Assembly (NCBI RefSeq): GCF_035083965.1
Contig: NC_089722.1
Location: forward strand, 33,713,958-33,777,957
Source: Branchiostoma lanceolatum
Lineage: Eukaryota > Chordata > Leptocardii > Amphioxiformes > Branchiostomatidae
DNA length: 64,000 nt
Direction: 5' to 3'
Shown here: piece by piece, positions 30,740-41,977 of the stretch
Numbering within the stretch: the first letter of the stretch is position 1
Layout: each line of letters starts with the position of its first letter
Program-made: the position numbers and the translations under genes
The notes under the pieces: model-generated
Told to the model about the DNA's origin: nothing
The model's input: the letters and a program-made list of their open reading frames with translations, nothing else
The model's database searches: none

Positions 30740-31067
30740 TCATTGAGTGAACTCAACAGATAGGCGATGCTCTTGTCGACTGTCCGCATCAAATCGTCGT
30801 CCAAATGCCCGAAGGTCGCGTACAGTCTTCCTATCCTCTGCCTCGTATTCGCTCAGACTTGACCACAAGCCCTTTGCGAAATCCTTCGAGCGGCTCTTGA
30901 AATGTAAATCCTCCAGGGAACGGGGAACTTTCTAGTCCCGGCGCAGAGAATCGTAGTGGACCTCGGAGCGTGCACGTCCGACCCGACACTTGCCAACGCC
31001 ATGAGGTCCCTTGTGTCCCTTCACGGGTAGAGTACAAGCACGACTGTGAGTACTTGGAACCTGCAAT
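30740..31067 (-). pseudogene. Zinc-finger-like ORF of the palindromic element, left arm (broken)
   Basis: Homologous to the ~107-residue ORF in the older copy. Here the start is ATT instead of ATG, a CACA insertion after 'AAG TAC T' shifts the frame, and a TAG interrupts 'SLRRD|KVPRSLEDLHF'. The C-terminal part is otherwise well conserved ('SKDFAKGLWSSLSEYEAEDR', 'FGRRFDADSRQEHR'). It is probably a small nucleic-acid-binding element protein; no family was assigned. Confidence 0.6.
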
Positions 31068-32029
31068 GATCCTAGCGCGATGCCGGAAGCGGTGACCTTG
31101 AAGGACGAAGACGAACACGAGCTGGAAAAACTTGAAATTTTAGAGAGAAGGGACAGCTGTGGCCGGTACGCGCCCTGTGATCGCCGAGTGACTGTCGGCG
31201 GAAGTGGTCTGAGCGGAGATGCAGACGGGTCTGGGGGGGACACGTGCTCAGGACCCGTATGTCGGGGGCGGAGCTTGACCACGGAGACGCCAGACTACGC
31301 GTCAACCCTTCCATGGTGATCAGCCATTGGTTGGAAATCAAGGTGGTCGTGAGCTCGCTGCTTGTGTGGATTACCGCCCAGCGGGCCGGGTGACAGTTTA
31401 CAGTTCACCATACTTTCTGTAAAGACGCATTGCATTATCAGAATATGAATTTACATGAATGTTATAGCCGACTATGTCACTTGATGGATAAAATATGGGG
31501 AAGTATAGTAGAGAATTTGTCATCGATTGTGTAACTATTAGTATTGTGACATTCGTCCCATTCTCATCCATTTGAAACCTGAAATTGTTGTCTGGCCTTG
31601 TTTGGATCTGAAATGTTTAGATTTATGTGGGTTAGGATATGGAGGGATCACTATGTACTTCTGTGGAATACTGCCATACGGAAGTAATGTTTTGGTCTGT
31701 ATATTACAATGTAAAAGCAGTGATGGGCGATGGTTTTAATCCCATATATGACCGCGGCTACAAGTACCCGCGAGAACTAACAGACACAATAGCTGCCCGT
31801 CCATCGATTGTACTCGAAGATTCCCTCTCATGAACTTTCCAAGCCCCTTTGTGTCGATTTTGTAGACACTCTGGCAGATCACACAACAAGGTGGTCTTTA
31901 TACAACCATCATACAATCACACCTTTTTGTCTCCAATTGGCTTATCACAATACAAACTAATGCACCTGGTGGTAGGGAGAGCGGCAACAAAAAAAACCCG
32001 GGACATTAGATATAAAGGTCACTATCTTC

Positions 32030-32666
32030 TACTCTCCAGGGCAGATACAAGAGATAGGCTTGCCCATAGGCAGTAATGCTTTAAAGCACTAAAACAAGGG
32101 CTCAGAAAAGTATTCACCTTCATTGCAAGGCCACAAAATTCTTATGCACCAGAAAGCCACACCTGTCTACTTTAGAATCATGCAAAGAAAATAGACAGTT
32201 GACCAGCTCGTTCTCTCGTAACAGCTGACAGACGAAAACAATCGTCAACTTTGACCTACCCTCAGCCTGGAAGAGTCCACTCGGAGCATGTGAAACCAAA
32301 CCACAAAGATATCTCCTTACACCAAATAAACGACTGAAACATACAAATTTTGACCAAACTGGGAAAGCCTAGACCCTACCTGTTCCTTCTAGCCCAAAAG
32401 AATCCAAAATAGACCAAAATTTTCAAGAAAAAAAAGGGGTTTCAAAAGTTTAGTGTAAGGACCCAATTTGGTTCGCAATTTTTGCAGGCCACTGCGCAAC
32501 TCAACAGTGACGTCAGCCCTCCAAGCAGAGGTTAGTGGGGCAGATCGTCACCGTTTTATCATATGCCCCGTGGTTTTAGTTTGGATGGGGCTAGCGGACA
32601 GAAAACGGGGCATATATTATGATAAAACGGTGACGAGCTGCCTCACAAACCTCTGCTTGGAGAGTA
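32030..32666. mobile_element. CTCCAAGCAGAGG-type MITE, left arm, split by an insertion
   Basis: Same MITE as at 35166-35317 in the right arm. Here its first nine bases (32030-32038) are separated from the rest by a 480-bp insert. The interior repeats 'gtcaccgttttatcat' and 'gataaaacggtgac' as an inverted pair. Confidence 0.75.
32039..32518. mobile_element. 480-bp insertion in the left arm only
   Basis: Absent at the paired position of the right arm. CTCCA is duplicated on either side (32034-32038 and 32519-32523). The ends show only a short inverted match (GGGC.G and C.GCCC). It contains no ORF of note. It postdates formation of the palindrome. Confidence 0.75.
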
Positions 32667-33833
32667 GTAAGGGACAATTAGAGAACCCCGCGGCCGTCGC
32701 TCAGAAAAAAATGATCTTTCATTGCCTCCATTGCAGACTCCGTCCGGCCAAGGAGGTTGGTGAGGTTGTTTACTTTCAAGTTAAAGCTTTACTATTACAT
32801 TTTTTTTGTTATTGCTGGCCTTCTCGGTCTTCCCGGACAGCAATAAGAAGAAGAAAAATGTAATGGTAAAGCTTTAACTTAACAAAGAAAACAGCCGTAA
32901 GAGTCTGAAATGGAGGCTAGATCTTTCAACCAATATCGATCTTCTAGGAGCTCTTCATATCTGCTTTGAAGCCCAAGCATCTGCTTGGATCACAAATATA
33001 CTGCGAGCTGACTGCTTTTCTGAATAAACTGAAACTGAAACTGAATATCTGATGGATCCCAAACATCTGCTTGGAGCCACTACCATGTGCTTTTCTAGAT
33101 AATTTTCCATTGCTCCAAGCAGATCTATAGGTCCCAATATCTGCTTTGAGTCCCAACATCTGCTTTAAGCCTCTATATCTGGTCGGAGCTCCAAACACCC
33201 AATGGAGCAGAACGAGAAAGGCACAAGCCTCACTCAGAGTGCCAGCCCTTTTTAGCTTTCCACGTCCGCTCGCCACGACCCGCTACCTGCCTGAAAAAAA
33301 GAGCTGACACTCAGCAAGGCACTCAGGCTAGAAAGGCATATCTATATATAGAAAGCACATGTTAGTGGCTCCAAGTATATGTTTGAGCTCCAAGCAGACC
33401 CTATCTCCATAGCCGACCCCCTTCATACAGCTGACTCTATTTGGCCAATTTCTACTATTTTCCCAGCGACCCGACTGATAGAGAAACTTTTATTGTGAGA
33501 ACATTTACAAGGCTCAACCATAAAACCTCCTTGGCTCAACCAAGGCGCGAACCTCCCACTGGGACGTGCGCGGGTGACTGGGTTTGTGCCAGAAATCGGT
33601 CATAAAAAGATTAGTAACTCGGACATTCGTACGGCTGTTAACATTACCACGCGCGAGGAGGGGAGGCGACAATACAAAAGGTCACTATTGAATAGAAATA
33701 TTCCGCCCTGTTTGTTATCGCAGATCTTATAATTAGGTTGCAAAACATACTTCTTCTTCCAGTTTGATACGGTCTTCGCAACATAAAGATCTGCTTGGAG
33801 ATTATGGCACATCTATGATCTAGAAAAGAACAT

Positions 33834-33955
33834 ATTCCAAGCAGATGTTTGGGCTCCAAGCAGATGTTTGGGCTCCAAGCAGATGTTTGGGATCCAAGCA
33901 GATAGTTGGGATCAAAGCAGATGTTTGGGATCCAAGCAGATGCAGAGAGCTCCAA
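33834..33955. repeat. Minisatellite, 19-bp unit
   Basis: About six copies of 'ccaagcagatgtttgggct' and variants. Related runs occur at 34800-34880, 39700-40010 and 40110-40230, at the matching core position of the older copy. The minus-strand frame of repeated 'SPNICLEPKHLLG' is a by-product. Confidence 0.85.
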
Positions 33956-35165
33956 GGAGATCGATATTGGGTGAAAGATTAAGCCTCCATTGAAGACTCC
34001 TTCCGGCTATTTTCTTTTTCAAGTTTTACTATTACATTTTTCTTGTTGCTGTCCGGGATTAGGACCGGGAAGGCCAACAATAAGAAGAAAAAAAATGGGA
34101 CAAACAAGTCTGCGAGTTTACCAAGAAGGCCAACAAATTTATGTTTATGCTCCGGAGACTTAAGACGTTCGGTCTTTCGACGGCAGATCCTGGAATACTG
34201 TGTACCCGTCTATTAGCCTCTACCAGTCTCTGCGGGTCGCTGGGAAAATAGTAGAAATTGGCCAAATAGAGTCAATTGTATGAATGGAGTCCGCTATCAT
34301 GGAGAGAGGGTCCAATAGGCCGTAGCCGACACCCTTCATATAATTGACTCTATTTAATTTCTACTCTTTTCCCAGCGACCCGCAAGGGCTCGTAGAGCCT
34401 TGTATAAAAGTACAGGGGAGTTGATACCGCCGCCCGTTACGAACAAAAACATTACTTCCGTGTGCCAGCATTTATAGATCAGCAGAGATTGTACTCGTAT
34501 ACAAAACTCCCTACCCTGGGAGACCAGGCACCGTATATCATTCCACAGAGGTACATAGTGATCCCTCCATATCCTACATAAATCTATATATTCCAGATCC
34601 AAACAAGGCCAGACAATAATAAAGCTAAAAAGGGCTGGCACTCTGAGTGAGGCTTGTGCCTTTCTCGTTCTGCTCCATTGGGTGTTTGGAGCTCCGACCA
34701 GATATAGAGGCTTAAAGCAGATGTTGGGACTCAAAGCAGATATTGGGACCTATAGATCTGCTTGGGAGCAATGGAAAATTATCTAGAAAAGCACATGGTA
34801 GTGGCTCCAAGCAGATGTTTGGGATCCATCAGATATTTGTGATCCAGGCAGATGCTTGGGCTTCAAAGCAGATGTGAAGAGCTCCTAGAAGATCGATATT
34901 GGTTGAAAGATCTAGCCTCCATTTCAGACTCTTACGGCTGTTTTCTTTGTTAAGTTAAAGCTTTACCATTACATTTTTCTTCTTCTTATTGCTGTCCGGG
35001 AAGACCGAGAAGGCCAGCAATAACAAAAAAAATGTAATAGTAAAGCTTTAACTTGAAAGTAAACAACCTCACCAACCTCCTTGGCCGGACGGAGTCTGCA
35101 ATGGAGTCAATGAAAGATCATTTTTTTCTGAGCGACGGCCGCGGGGTTCTCTAATTGTCCCTTAC

Positions 35166-35317
35166 TACTCTCCAAGCAGAGGTTTGTGAGGCAGCTCGTC
35201 ACCGTTTTATCATAATATATGCCCCGTTTTCTGTCCGCTAGCCCCATCCAAACTAAAACCACGGGGCATATGATAAAACGGTGACGATCTGCCCCACTAA
35301 CCTCTGCTTGGAGAGTA
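35166..35317. mobile_element. CTCCAAGCAGAGG-type MITE, right arm (intact, 152 bp)
   Basis: Termini TACTCTCCAAGCAGAGGTT and its inverse. The interior is also largely inverted ('gtcaccgttttatca', 'catatgccccgt'). A third, longer member lies at 61091-61269. Confidence 0.8.
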
Positions 35318-36279
35318 GAAGATAGTGACCTTTATATCAAATGTCCCGGGGTTTTTTTTGCCGCTCTCCCTACCACCAGGTGCATTAGTTTGTATTGTGA
35401 TAAGCCAATTGGAGACAAAAAGGTGTGATTGTATGATGGTTGTATAAAGACCACCTTGTTGTGTGATCTGCCAGAGTGTCTACAAAATCGACACAAAGGG
35501 GCTTGGAAAGTTCATGAGAGGGAATCTTCGAGTACAATCGATGTGTACGGGCAGCTATTGTGTCTGTTAGTTCTCGCGGGTACTTGTAGCCGCGGTCATA
35601 TATGGGATTAAAACCATCGCCCATCACTGCTTTTACATTGTAATATACAGACCAAAACATTACTTCCGTATGGCAGTATTCCACAGAAGTACATAGTGAT
35701 CCCTCCATATCCTAACCCACATAAATCTAAACATTTCAGATCCAAACAAGGCCAGACAACAATTTCAGGTTTCAAATGGATGAGAATGGGACGAATGTCA
35801 CAATACTAATAGTTACACAATCGATGACAAATGCTCTACTATACTTCCCCATATTTTATCCATCAAGTGACATAGTCGGCTATAACATTCATGTAAATTC
35901 ATATTCTGATAATGCAATGCGTCTTTACAGAAAGTATGGTGAACTGTAAACTGTCACCCGGCCTGCTGGGTGGTAATCCACACAAGCAGCGAGCTCACGA
36001 CCACCTTGATTTCCAACCAATGGCTGATCACCATGGAAGGGTTGACGCGTAGTCTGGCGTCTCCGTGGTCAAGCTCCGCCCCCGACATACGGGTCCTGAG
36101 CACGTGTCCCCCCCAGACCCGTCTGCATCTCCGCTCAGACCACTTCCGCCGACAGTCACTCGGCGATCACAGGGCGCGTACCGGCCACAGCTGTCCGTTC
36201 TCTCTAAAATTTCAAGGTTTTCCAGCTCGTGTTCGTCTTCGTCCTTCAAGGTCACCGCTTCCGGCATCGCGCTAGGATC

Positions 36280-36607
36280 ATGGCAGGTTCCAAGTACTCA
36301 CAGTCGTGCTTGTACTCTACCCGTGAAGGGACAAAAGGGACCTCATGGCGTTGGCAAGTGTCGGGTCGGACGTGCACGCTCCGAGGTCCACTACGATTCT
36401 CTGCGCCGGGACTAGAAAGTTCCCCGTTCCCTGGAGGATTTACATTTCAAGAGCCGCTCGAAGGATTTCGCAAAGGGCTTGTGGTCAAGTCTGAGCGAAT
36501 ACGAGGCAGAGGATAGGAATACTGTACGCGACCTTCGGGAATTTGGACGACGATTTGATGCGGACAGTCGACAAGAGCATCGCCTATCTGTTGAGTTCAC
36601 TCAATGA
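36280..36607 (+). pseudogene. Zinc-finger-like ORF of the palindromic element, right arm (broken)
   Basis: Mirror of the left-arm ORF. The ATG is intact (MAGSKY), but the same CACA insertion and the same TAG after 'YDSLRRD' are present. The TGA is at 36605. Its length of 328 nt equals the older copy's 324 nt plus the 4-nt insertion. Shared lesions show that both arms come from one already damaged copy. Confidence 0.6.
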
Positions 36608-36768
36608 ACGGGTTGACGCGTAGTATGGCGCACTTTCGAAAATACACGAACAGAATGGTTCACAATTCAATTAATCAATTCAGACAGTATATCCCACGGC
36701 ACAGTTTAAATCTGGCTAATGCTCACATAGGATATTCTAGCCAGGCATCAAAAATTGTGTCCGTACTA

Positions 36769-36800
36769 CCAAGGAGGTTTTATATAGAAAACCTCCTTGG
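36769..36800. mobile_element. 32-bp perfect hairpin insertion (right arm)
   Basis: Reverse complement of 30547-30578 at the paired position, with the same flanking duplication. Its presence in both arms dates it before the palindrome arose. Confidence 0.85.
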
Positions 36801-37518
36801 TACTACTTTGTACCCACACTAATACATTGTGTGCTGCGGCTTTTACAAAACATAGACTGATGACGTCACAAGAACAAGTCTATCATACACGTTGTACATA
36901 ACATAAACTGATGACGTCACCAGAACGCGTCTATCGTAGACGTTATACACAACATAAACCAATGACGTAAACAGAACACGCCTATTATAAAGGTTCACTC
37001 TAGTGTACGTTACGTTAGCGCTCTGCGTTATGATAACGTAAATGACTATGTTACGTTAACGTAATGCGTTATGATAACTACGACTACGTTATATGTTAAC
37101 GTTGTTTGTTATAATAACTTGAAGGGCCTACATGCGTTACGTTAACGTTAACGTTACGTTAACATAACCCATTTATGTGCGTAACGTATAACCACAAAAC
37201 GTGACGTCTACGTAGATACGATATTTTGATCTAAAAATGCCACGACATATGTATGTCACGTTTAGTACGTGACGTATATGCCTTATGTGACGTATGACCT
37301 GTTATACGTGACGTTTGGACGAGAAATCGTACGTTTTTTTATGTAGGTAATTTTGACACGGAAATTGCAAAACCATATGTATGTCACGTATCCGTACGTT
37401 CCGGCATACGTGACGTAGGCCTTTCATACGTGACGTATTGACCCCCAATACGTCACGTATAAACGCCAAAACGTGACGTTTTTTACGTACGTAATTTTGA
37501 CACGGAAATGATGCCATA

Positions 37519-40420
37519 GATATGTTAACGTACCACGTTAACGTAACGTATGTACGCCCTTCAAGTTATTATAACAACGTTAACATAACGTAGTCGTAGT
37601 TATCATAACGCATAACGTTGACGTAACATAGTCATTTACGTTATCATAACGCAGAGCGCTAACGTAACGTACACTAGAGTGAACCTCTATAATAGGCGTG
37701 TTCTGTTTACGTCATTGGTTTATGTTGTGTATAACGTCTACGATAGACGCGTTCTGGTGACGTCATCAGTTTATGTTATGTACAACGTGTATGATAGACT
37801 TGTTCTTGTGACGTCATCAGTCTATATTTTGTAAAAGCCGCAGCACACAATGTATTAGTGTGAGTACAAAGTAGTACGGACACAATTTTTGATGCCTGGC
37901 TAGAATATCCTATGTGAGATCGATCGAGAATAAGCCAGGTTTAAACTGTGCCGTGTGCATTCTGTTCGTGTATATTCGAAGTGCGCCATACTACGCGTCA
38001 ACCCATTCATTGAGTGAACCCAACAGATCGGCGATGCTCTTGTCGACTGTCCGCATCAAATCGTCGTCCAAATGCCCGAAAGTCGCGTACAGTCTTTCTA
38101 TCCTCTGTCTCGTCTTCGCTCAGACCTGACCACAAGCCCTTTGCGAAATCCTTCGAGCGGCTCTTGAAATGTAAATCCTCCAGGGAACGACGAACTTTCT
38201 CGTCCCGGCGCAGAGAATCGTAGTGGACCTGGGAGCGTGCACGTCAGAACCGACACTTGCCAACGACATGAGGTCCCTTGTGTCCCTTCACGGGTAGAGA
38301 ACAAGCACGACAGTACTTGGAACCTGCCATGATCCTAGCGCGATGCCGGAAGCGGAGACCTTGAAGGACGAAGACGAACACGAGCTGGAAAACCTTGAAA
38401 TTTTAGAGAGAACGGACCGCTGTGGCCGGCACGCGCCCTGTGATCGCCGAGACTGTCGGGCGGAAGTGGCCTATGCCGACGGGGGGAACACGTGCTGACC
38501 CGCTCAGGACCCGTATGTCGGGGACGGAGCTTGACCACGGAGACGCCATACTACGCGTCAACCGTTCCATGGTGATCAGCTAGCCATTGCTTGGAAATCA
38601 AGGTGGTCGTGAGCTCGCTGCTTGTGTGGATTATCGCCCAGCGGCCGGGTGACAGTTTACAGTTCACCATACTTTCTGTAAAGACGCATTGCATTATCAG
38701 AATACGAATTTACATGAATGTTATAGCCGACTTGATGGATAAAATATTGGGAAGTTTAGTAGAGCATTTTTCATCGATTGTGTAACTATTGTGACATTAG
38801 TCCCATTCTCATCCATTTGAAACCTGAAATTGTTGTCTGGCCTTGTTTGGATCTGAAATGTTTAGATTTATGTGGGTTAGGATCACCATATCACTATGTA
38901 CTTCAGTGGAATACTGTCACACGGAAATAATGTTTTGGTCTGTCTATTAAAAGCAGTGATGGGCGATGGTTTTAATCCCATATATGACCGCGGCTACAAG
39001 TATCCGCGAGAACTAACATTCTGTTCGTGTATATGCGAAAGTGCGCCACACTACGCGTTCCATGAGCTGGCAGCCACCATTGAGGATTACCGCCCAGCGG
39101 GGTGTCAGTGTACAGTTCACCATACTTTCTCCAAAAACTCACTGCATTATAAGAATATGTATTCGTCTCATTCTCATCCATATGGACCCTACAATTGTTG
39201 TCTGGCCTTGTTTGGATTTGGAATGTTTAGATTTATGTGGGTTAGGATGTGGGGGGATCACTATGTACTTCTGTGGAATGTCAATGCCAAACTCACGGGA
39301 GTTTGATATACGGGTGTCAATCTCTGATCTATAAATGCTGGCACACGGAAATTGGTTTTTCTATTAAAGCAGTGACGGGCGGCGGTGTTAACCCCCCTGT
39401 TTTTTTATAAGAACGCGGCTACAAGTATTCGCGAGGACTAATGGACATAAGATGTGCCCGTACACAGCTAGCCTCTACCAGGCTCCACAGGTGGCTGTAA
39501 AAAAATACAGAAATTTGCCAAATACTGAAATAGACAGACCTGGAGCTCCGACCAGATAATGGAGGCTCAAAGCAGATGCTGGGACTCAAAACAGATATTG
39601 GGACAGCGCTAATCTCTGACAGTCATTTTACCCCACATACATGTAACCAAATGTGACCGCGCCTCTGAAAGTTTTATTTTCATATTTTGGCTATTTTCTA
39701 TAGGTCCCAAGCAGATCTATACGTCCAAATATCTGCTTGGAGTCCCAACATTTTCTTTGAGCCTCCATTTATCTGGTCGGAGCTCCAAACATCTCATTGG
39801 AGCAGAACTGGAAAGGCACTAGCCTGAGTGCCAGCCTTTTTAGCTTTCGTCCGCTCGCCACAACCCCGGCTACCGGGCTAAAAAAAGCTGACACTGAAGC
39901 TAGCCGTGTTAGCGGCTCCAAGCAGATGTTTGGGCTCAAAGGAGACGTTTGGGCTCCAAGCAGATGTTTGGGATCCAATCAGATAATTAGGATCCAAGCA
40001 GATGCTTGGGCTCCCAAGCAGATGTAGAGAGCTCCAAGGAGATCGATGACAGGGTGAAAGATCTTATTACCATATGCAGACTCATTTCGGCTGTTTCCGG
40101 CATAAATTTTGGATCAAAGCAGATGTTTGGGTTCCAAGCAGATGTATAGAGGTCCAAACAGATATTTGGGCTCCAAGCAGATGTTTGGGCTCCAAGTAGG
40201 TGTTTGGTGCCTCCAAAGCAGACCGATATTGGTTGAAAGGTCTTTTTCTGAGTGACGGCCGGGCGTCTCTGACAGTCTCTTACTACCCTCAAGCACAGGT
40301 TGATGGGGAAGATCGTGACCTTTTTATCAAATGCTCCGTTTTTGCCAGCTCTCCCCACCAGGTGCAAGTTTGTGATAAACCAACTGGAGACAAAGAGGTG
40401 TGACTCTTTGATGGGTGTCA
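37519..40420 (+). mobile_element. Older relative of the palindromic element, main part
   Basis: Continues the 29472-29828 copy after the insertion: 'gatatgttaacgtaccacg' corresponds to the uninterrupted 'ggttatgttaacgtaacg' at about 30178 inside the younger element. It carries the left arm, the core with 19-bp repeats (39700-40230), and the start of a right arm (about 40230-40420, matching 35380-35420 in orientation), and is then truncated. It is diverged from the younger arms by many substitutions and indels and lacks the 32-bp hairpin. Confidence 0.75.
38007..38330 (-). pseudogene. Zinc-finger-like ORF of the older element (one nonsense codon)
   Basis: ATG at 38330: MAGSKYCRACSLPVKGHKG, then PH..GKC, giving a CxxC...H...H...C cluster suggestive of a zinc-binding knuckle. 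There follows a basic, helical C-terminal part ('DEKVRRSLEDLHFKSRSKDF', 'DFRAFGRRFDADSRQEHR'). The frame is continuous for 324 nt except for one TGA after 'GKCRF', where the younger arms have GGA. The lesion differs from those in the arms, so an intact parent existed. Function unknown. Confidence 0.6.
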
Positions 40421-41802
40421 AAGCGACTACAGTTTGTTACCGGTACCATGGCGTCAGTCAAGAAAGGGTGCGGAATCAAGCAACTCTGGGATCGGTCAGG
40501 CGTAACGCCCAAAAATGGCAGCACCATCACCTCAAATTTCAAGCCATTAACGCTGTAACAGACATAAATACTAATATTTCTCCCGTATCATTCCCAAGTG
40601 GAATGCCCCGGTACGGCTGTGACGACCGTGCGTTCCGTGCCAGGCTGGAGGCCTGCCCGCCCTGGCCCCACACACATTGCCTCTGATTGGGTACTGTTGA
40701 TGATGATTTTGGCAAAGCAACATTTTTCACAACTCAATAGACCCTACTTAGACAGAAAAATCAATCAACCAAGCCGATCGTGAGAAAATGACAAGTTGAC
40801 CTTGTATCCATCAGCCCCCCTCCCCACATTTTGTTTTCCTTTTTAGACTTGACTATGATAAAGCACTAGTTGGCCAGGGTATTTAATTGCAATCTATTTG
40901 AATGTCATTTATGTTTTTAGTTGTTGAAATCAGCCAATGTAGGTATGTTTTCTACCGAGTTGAAGGTACCTGTTGTGATAGTGTTGGTATGTTTTGTCCC
41001 AATTTGTGCCAACCACGTGCAGTAAGAGATGGCCAGCTTCTACCAATACTACCAGAGTTTTATTGTCCTATAGTTACAGATTAAAACACAAATATCATGG
41101 ACAAAAACCGAATGTTTTTTCTGCTTTGTGTGTTTTGTCGTCTTTTTAGTTTGGCATGATATCCCCATTATAAAGTCAAGGATAACAGAAATCCAATTTA
41201 GGACGCAGCGAGGTCGCCAACGTGTCGCGGGCCCAGTGAAATAGGCTTATTTCACTTCGCTGCGACCTGTTTGCGATCGTTGGCAACTGACATTCGTAAA
41301 CTTGTTGAGAACTGGTTGCCAATGGACGTAAATTTCTTGTCTGAAATTGCAACTGTTTTCAAAAGTTCTAAAAAACGCAAGTCGCAAAATGCCGACAATG
41401 GACGCGACTAAGACGCGAACTACTCTCCAATATTGGCCCCCTATTGGTATATATTACGCTTCGTTTCGAGCATTGAAAGTGACTCGAGTTCGACAGAATG
41501 TATGTCGAGGGAATACCTATGTCGGCTAGAATTATGTATTTCACCCAAGGAGGATACGTGTAATTTGGTATTTCAACTAGCTTGGTAGGCTGGGATATCA
41601 ATGTAATTTGAATAGGCAAGGATATTATGCAATCATGGGGGTTGCTAACACACTAAGCGACTTCCCACTAAGGCTGGATTTACAAACGCATTTCCAAGCA
41701 CATTAGTGTGCTCCGAGTACTCCGAGTACACTCGGAGTGTGAGTGTAGTTGGAAACGTCTATGTAAACCAGGCCAAGGAAACTTGAAAACCGCACCCACC
41801 TG
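40421..41802. other. No gene recognised
   Basis: Contains a small fold-back around 41200-41275 ('cgcagcgaggtcgc' and inverse-like 'gctgcgacc') and short open frames without similarity. Confidence 0.35.
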
Positions 41803-41977
41803 TTATATTTGCTGTGAGGCAAACCTGAACGAAGACAACCCGCAGCCAGTGGCGCTAGCAATGCACCCGGGCCTCACCAACTCCGGTTCCCAAATCAACA
41901 CCTTTAACGTACAGATGTCGGGAATAGTATAACTGAGCGACACCGAGCGGTACCCTTCTATGTTCTTGTCCAGGTGC
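41803..41977 (-). CDS. Candidate terminal exon, unrecognised protein
   Basis: Minus strand after acceptor 'tttactag'. It has 57 codons, including 'HLDKNIEGYRSVSLSYTIPD' and 'CTLKVLIWEPELVRPGCIAS', then ...ASQQI and TAA. The composition is protein-like and GC is higher than in the flanks. The opposite strand is also open (to 41932), which weakens the call. No partner exon was found. Confidence 0.25.

Larger units (their letters stand above)
29829..37518. mobile_element. 7.69-kb near-perfect palindromic transposable element
   Basis: Left arm 29829-33262 and right arm 34621-37518 are reverse complements with very few differences. Paired positions sum to 67347 along most of the arms, showing almost no net indels apart from one 485-bp insertion in the left arm. 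The ends read TATGGCATCATTTCCGTG inward on both sides. The 7-bp direct repeat GATATGT occurs immediately outside each end (29822-29828 and 37519-37525). The core (33263-34620) also has partly inverted segments. No complete transposase was seen, and the only recurrent ORF is a broken zinc-finger-like protein. Long TIRs recall Mutator-like or fold-back elements, but a 7-bp duplication does not settle the class. Confidence 0.85.

Noticed and set aside
33600..33955. 103-codon frame with repeated SPNICLEPKHLLG
   Set aside because: Translation of the 19-bp minisatellite, not a protein repeat domain.
31639..35708. Repeated frame beginning MEGSLCTSVEYC in both arms
   Set aside because: It is identical only because the arms are identical. 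In the older copy (38880-39440) the frame is disrupted by indels, with no sign of protein constraint.
30932..36516. Paired frames of 79-116 codons in both arms (for example 31080 and 36065)
   Set aside because: They overlap the zinc-finger-like ORF or its opposite strand. The frame chosen is the one that stays open in the older copy over 324 nt and shows protein-like conservation.
29829..37518. Palindrome as a pure assembly artefact
   Set aside because: Considered seriously. The 7-bp flanking duplication, the one-sided 480-bp insertion and several single-base differences between arms fit a real element better, though long reads would be decisive.
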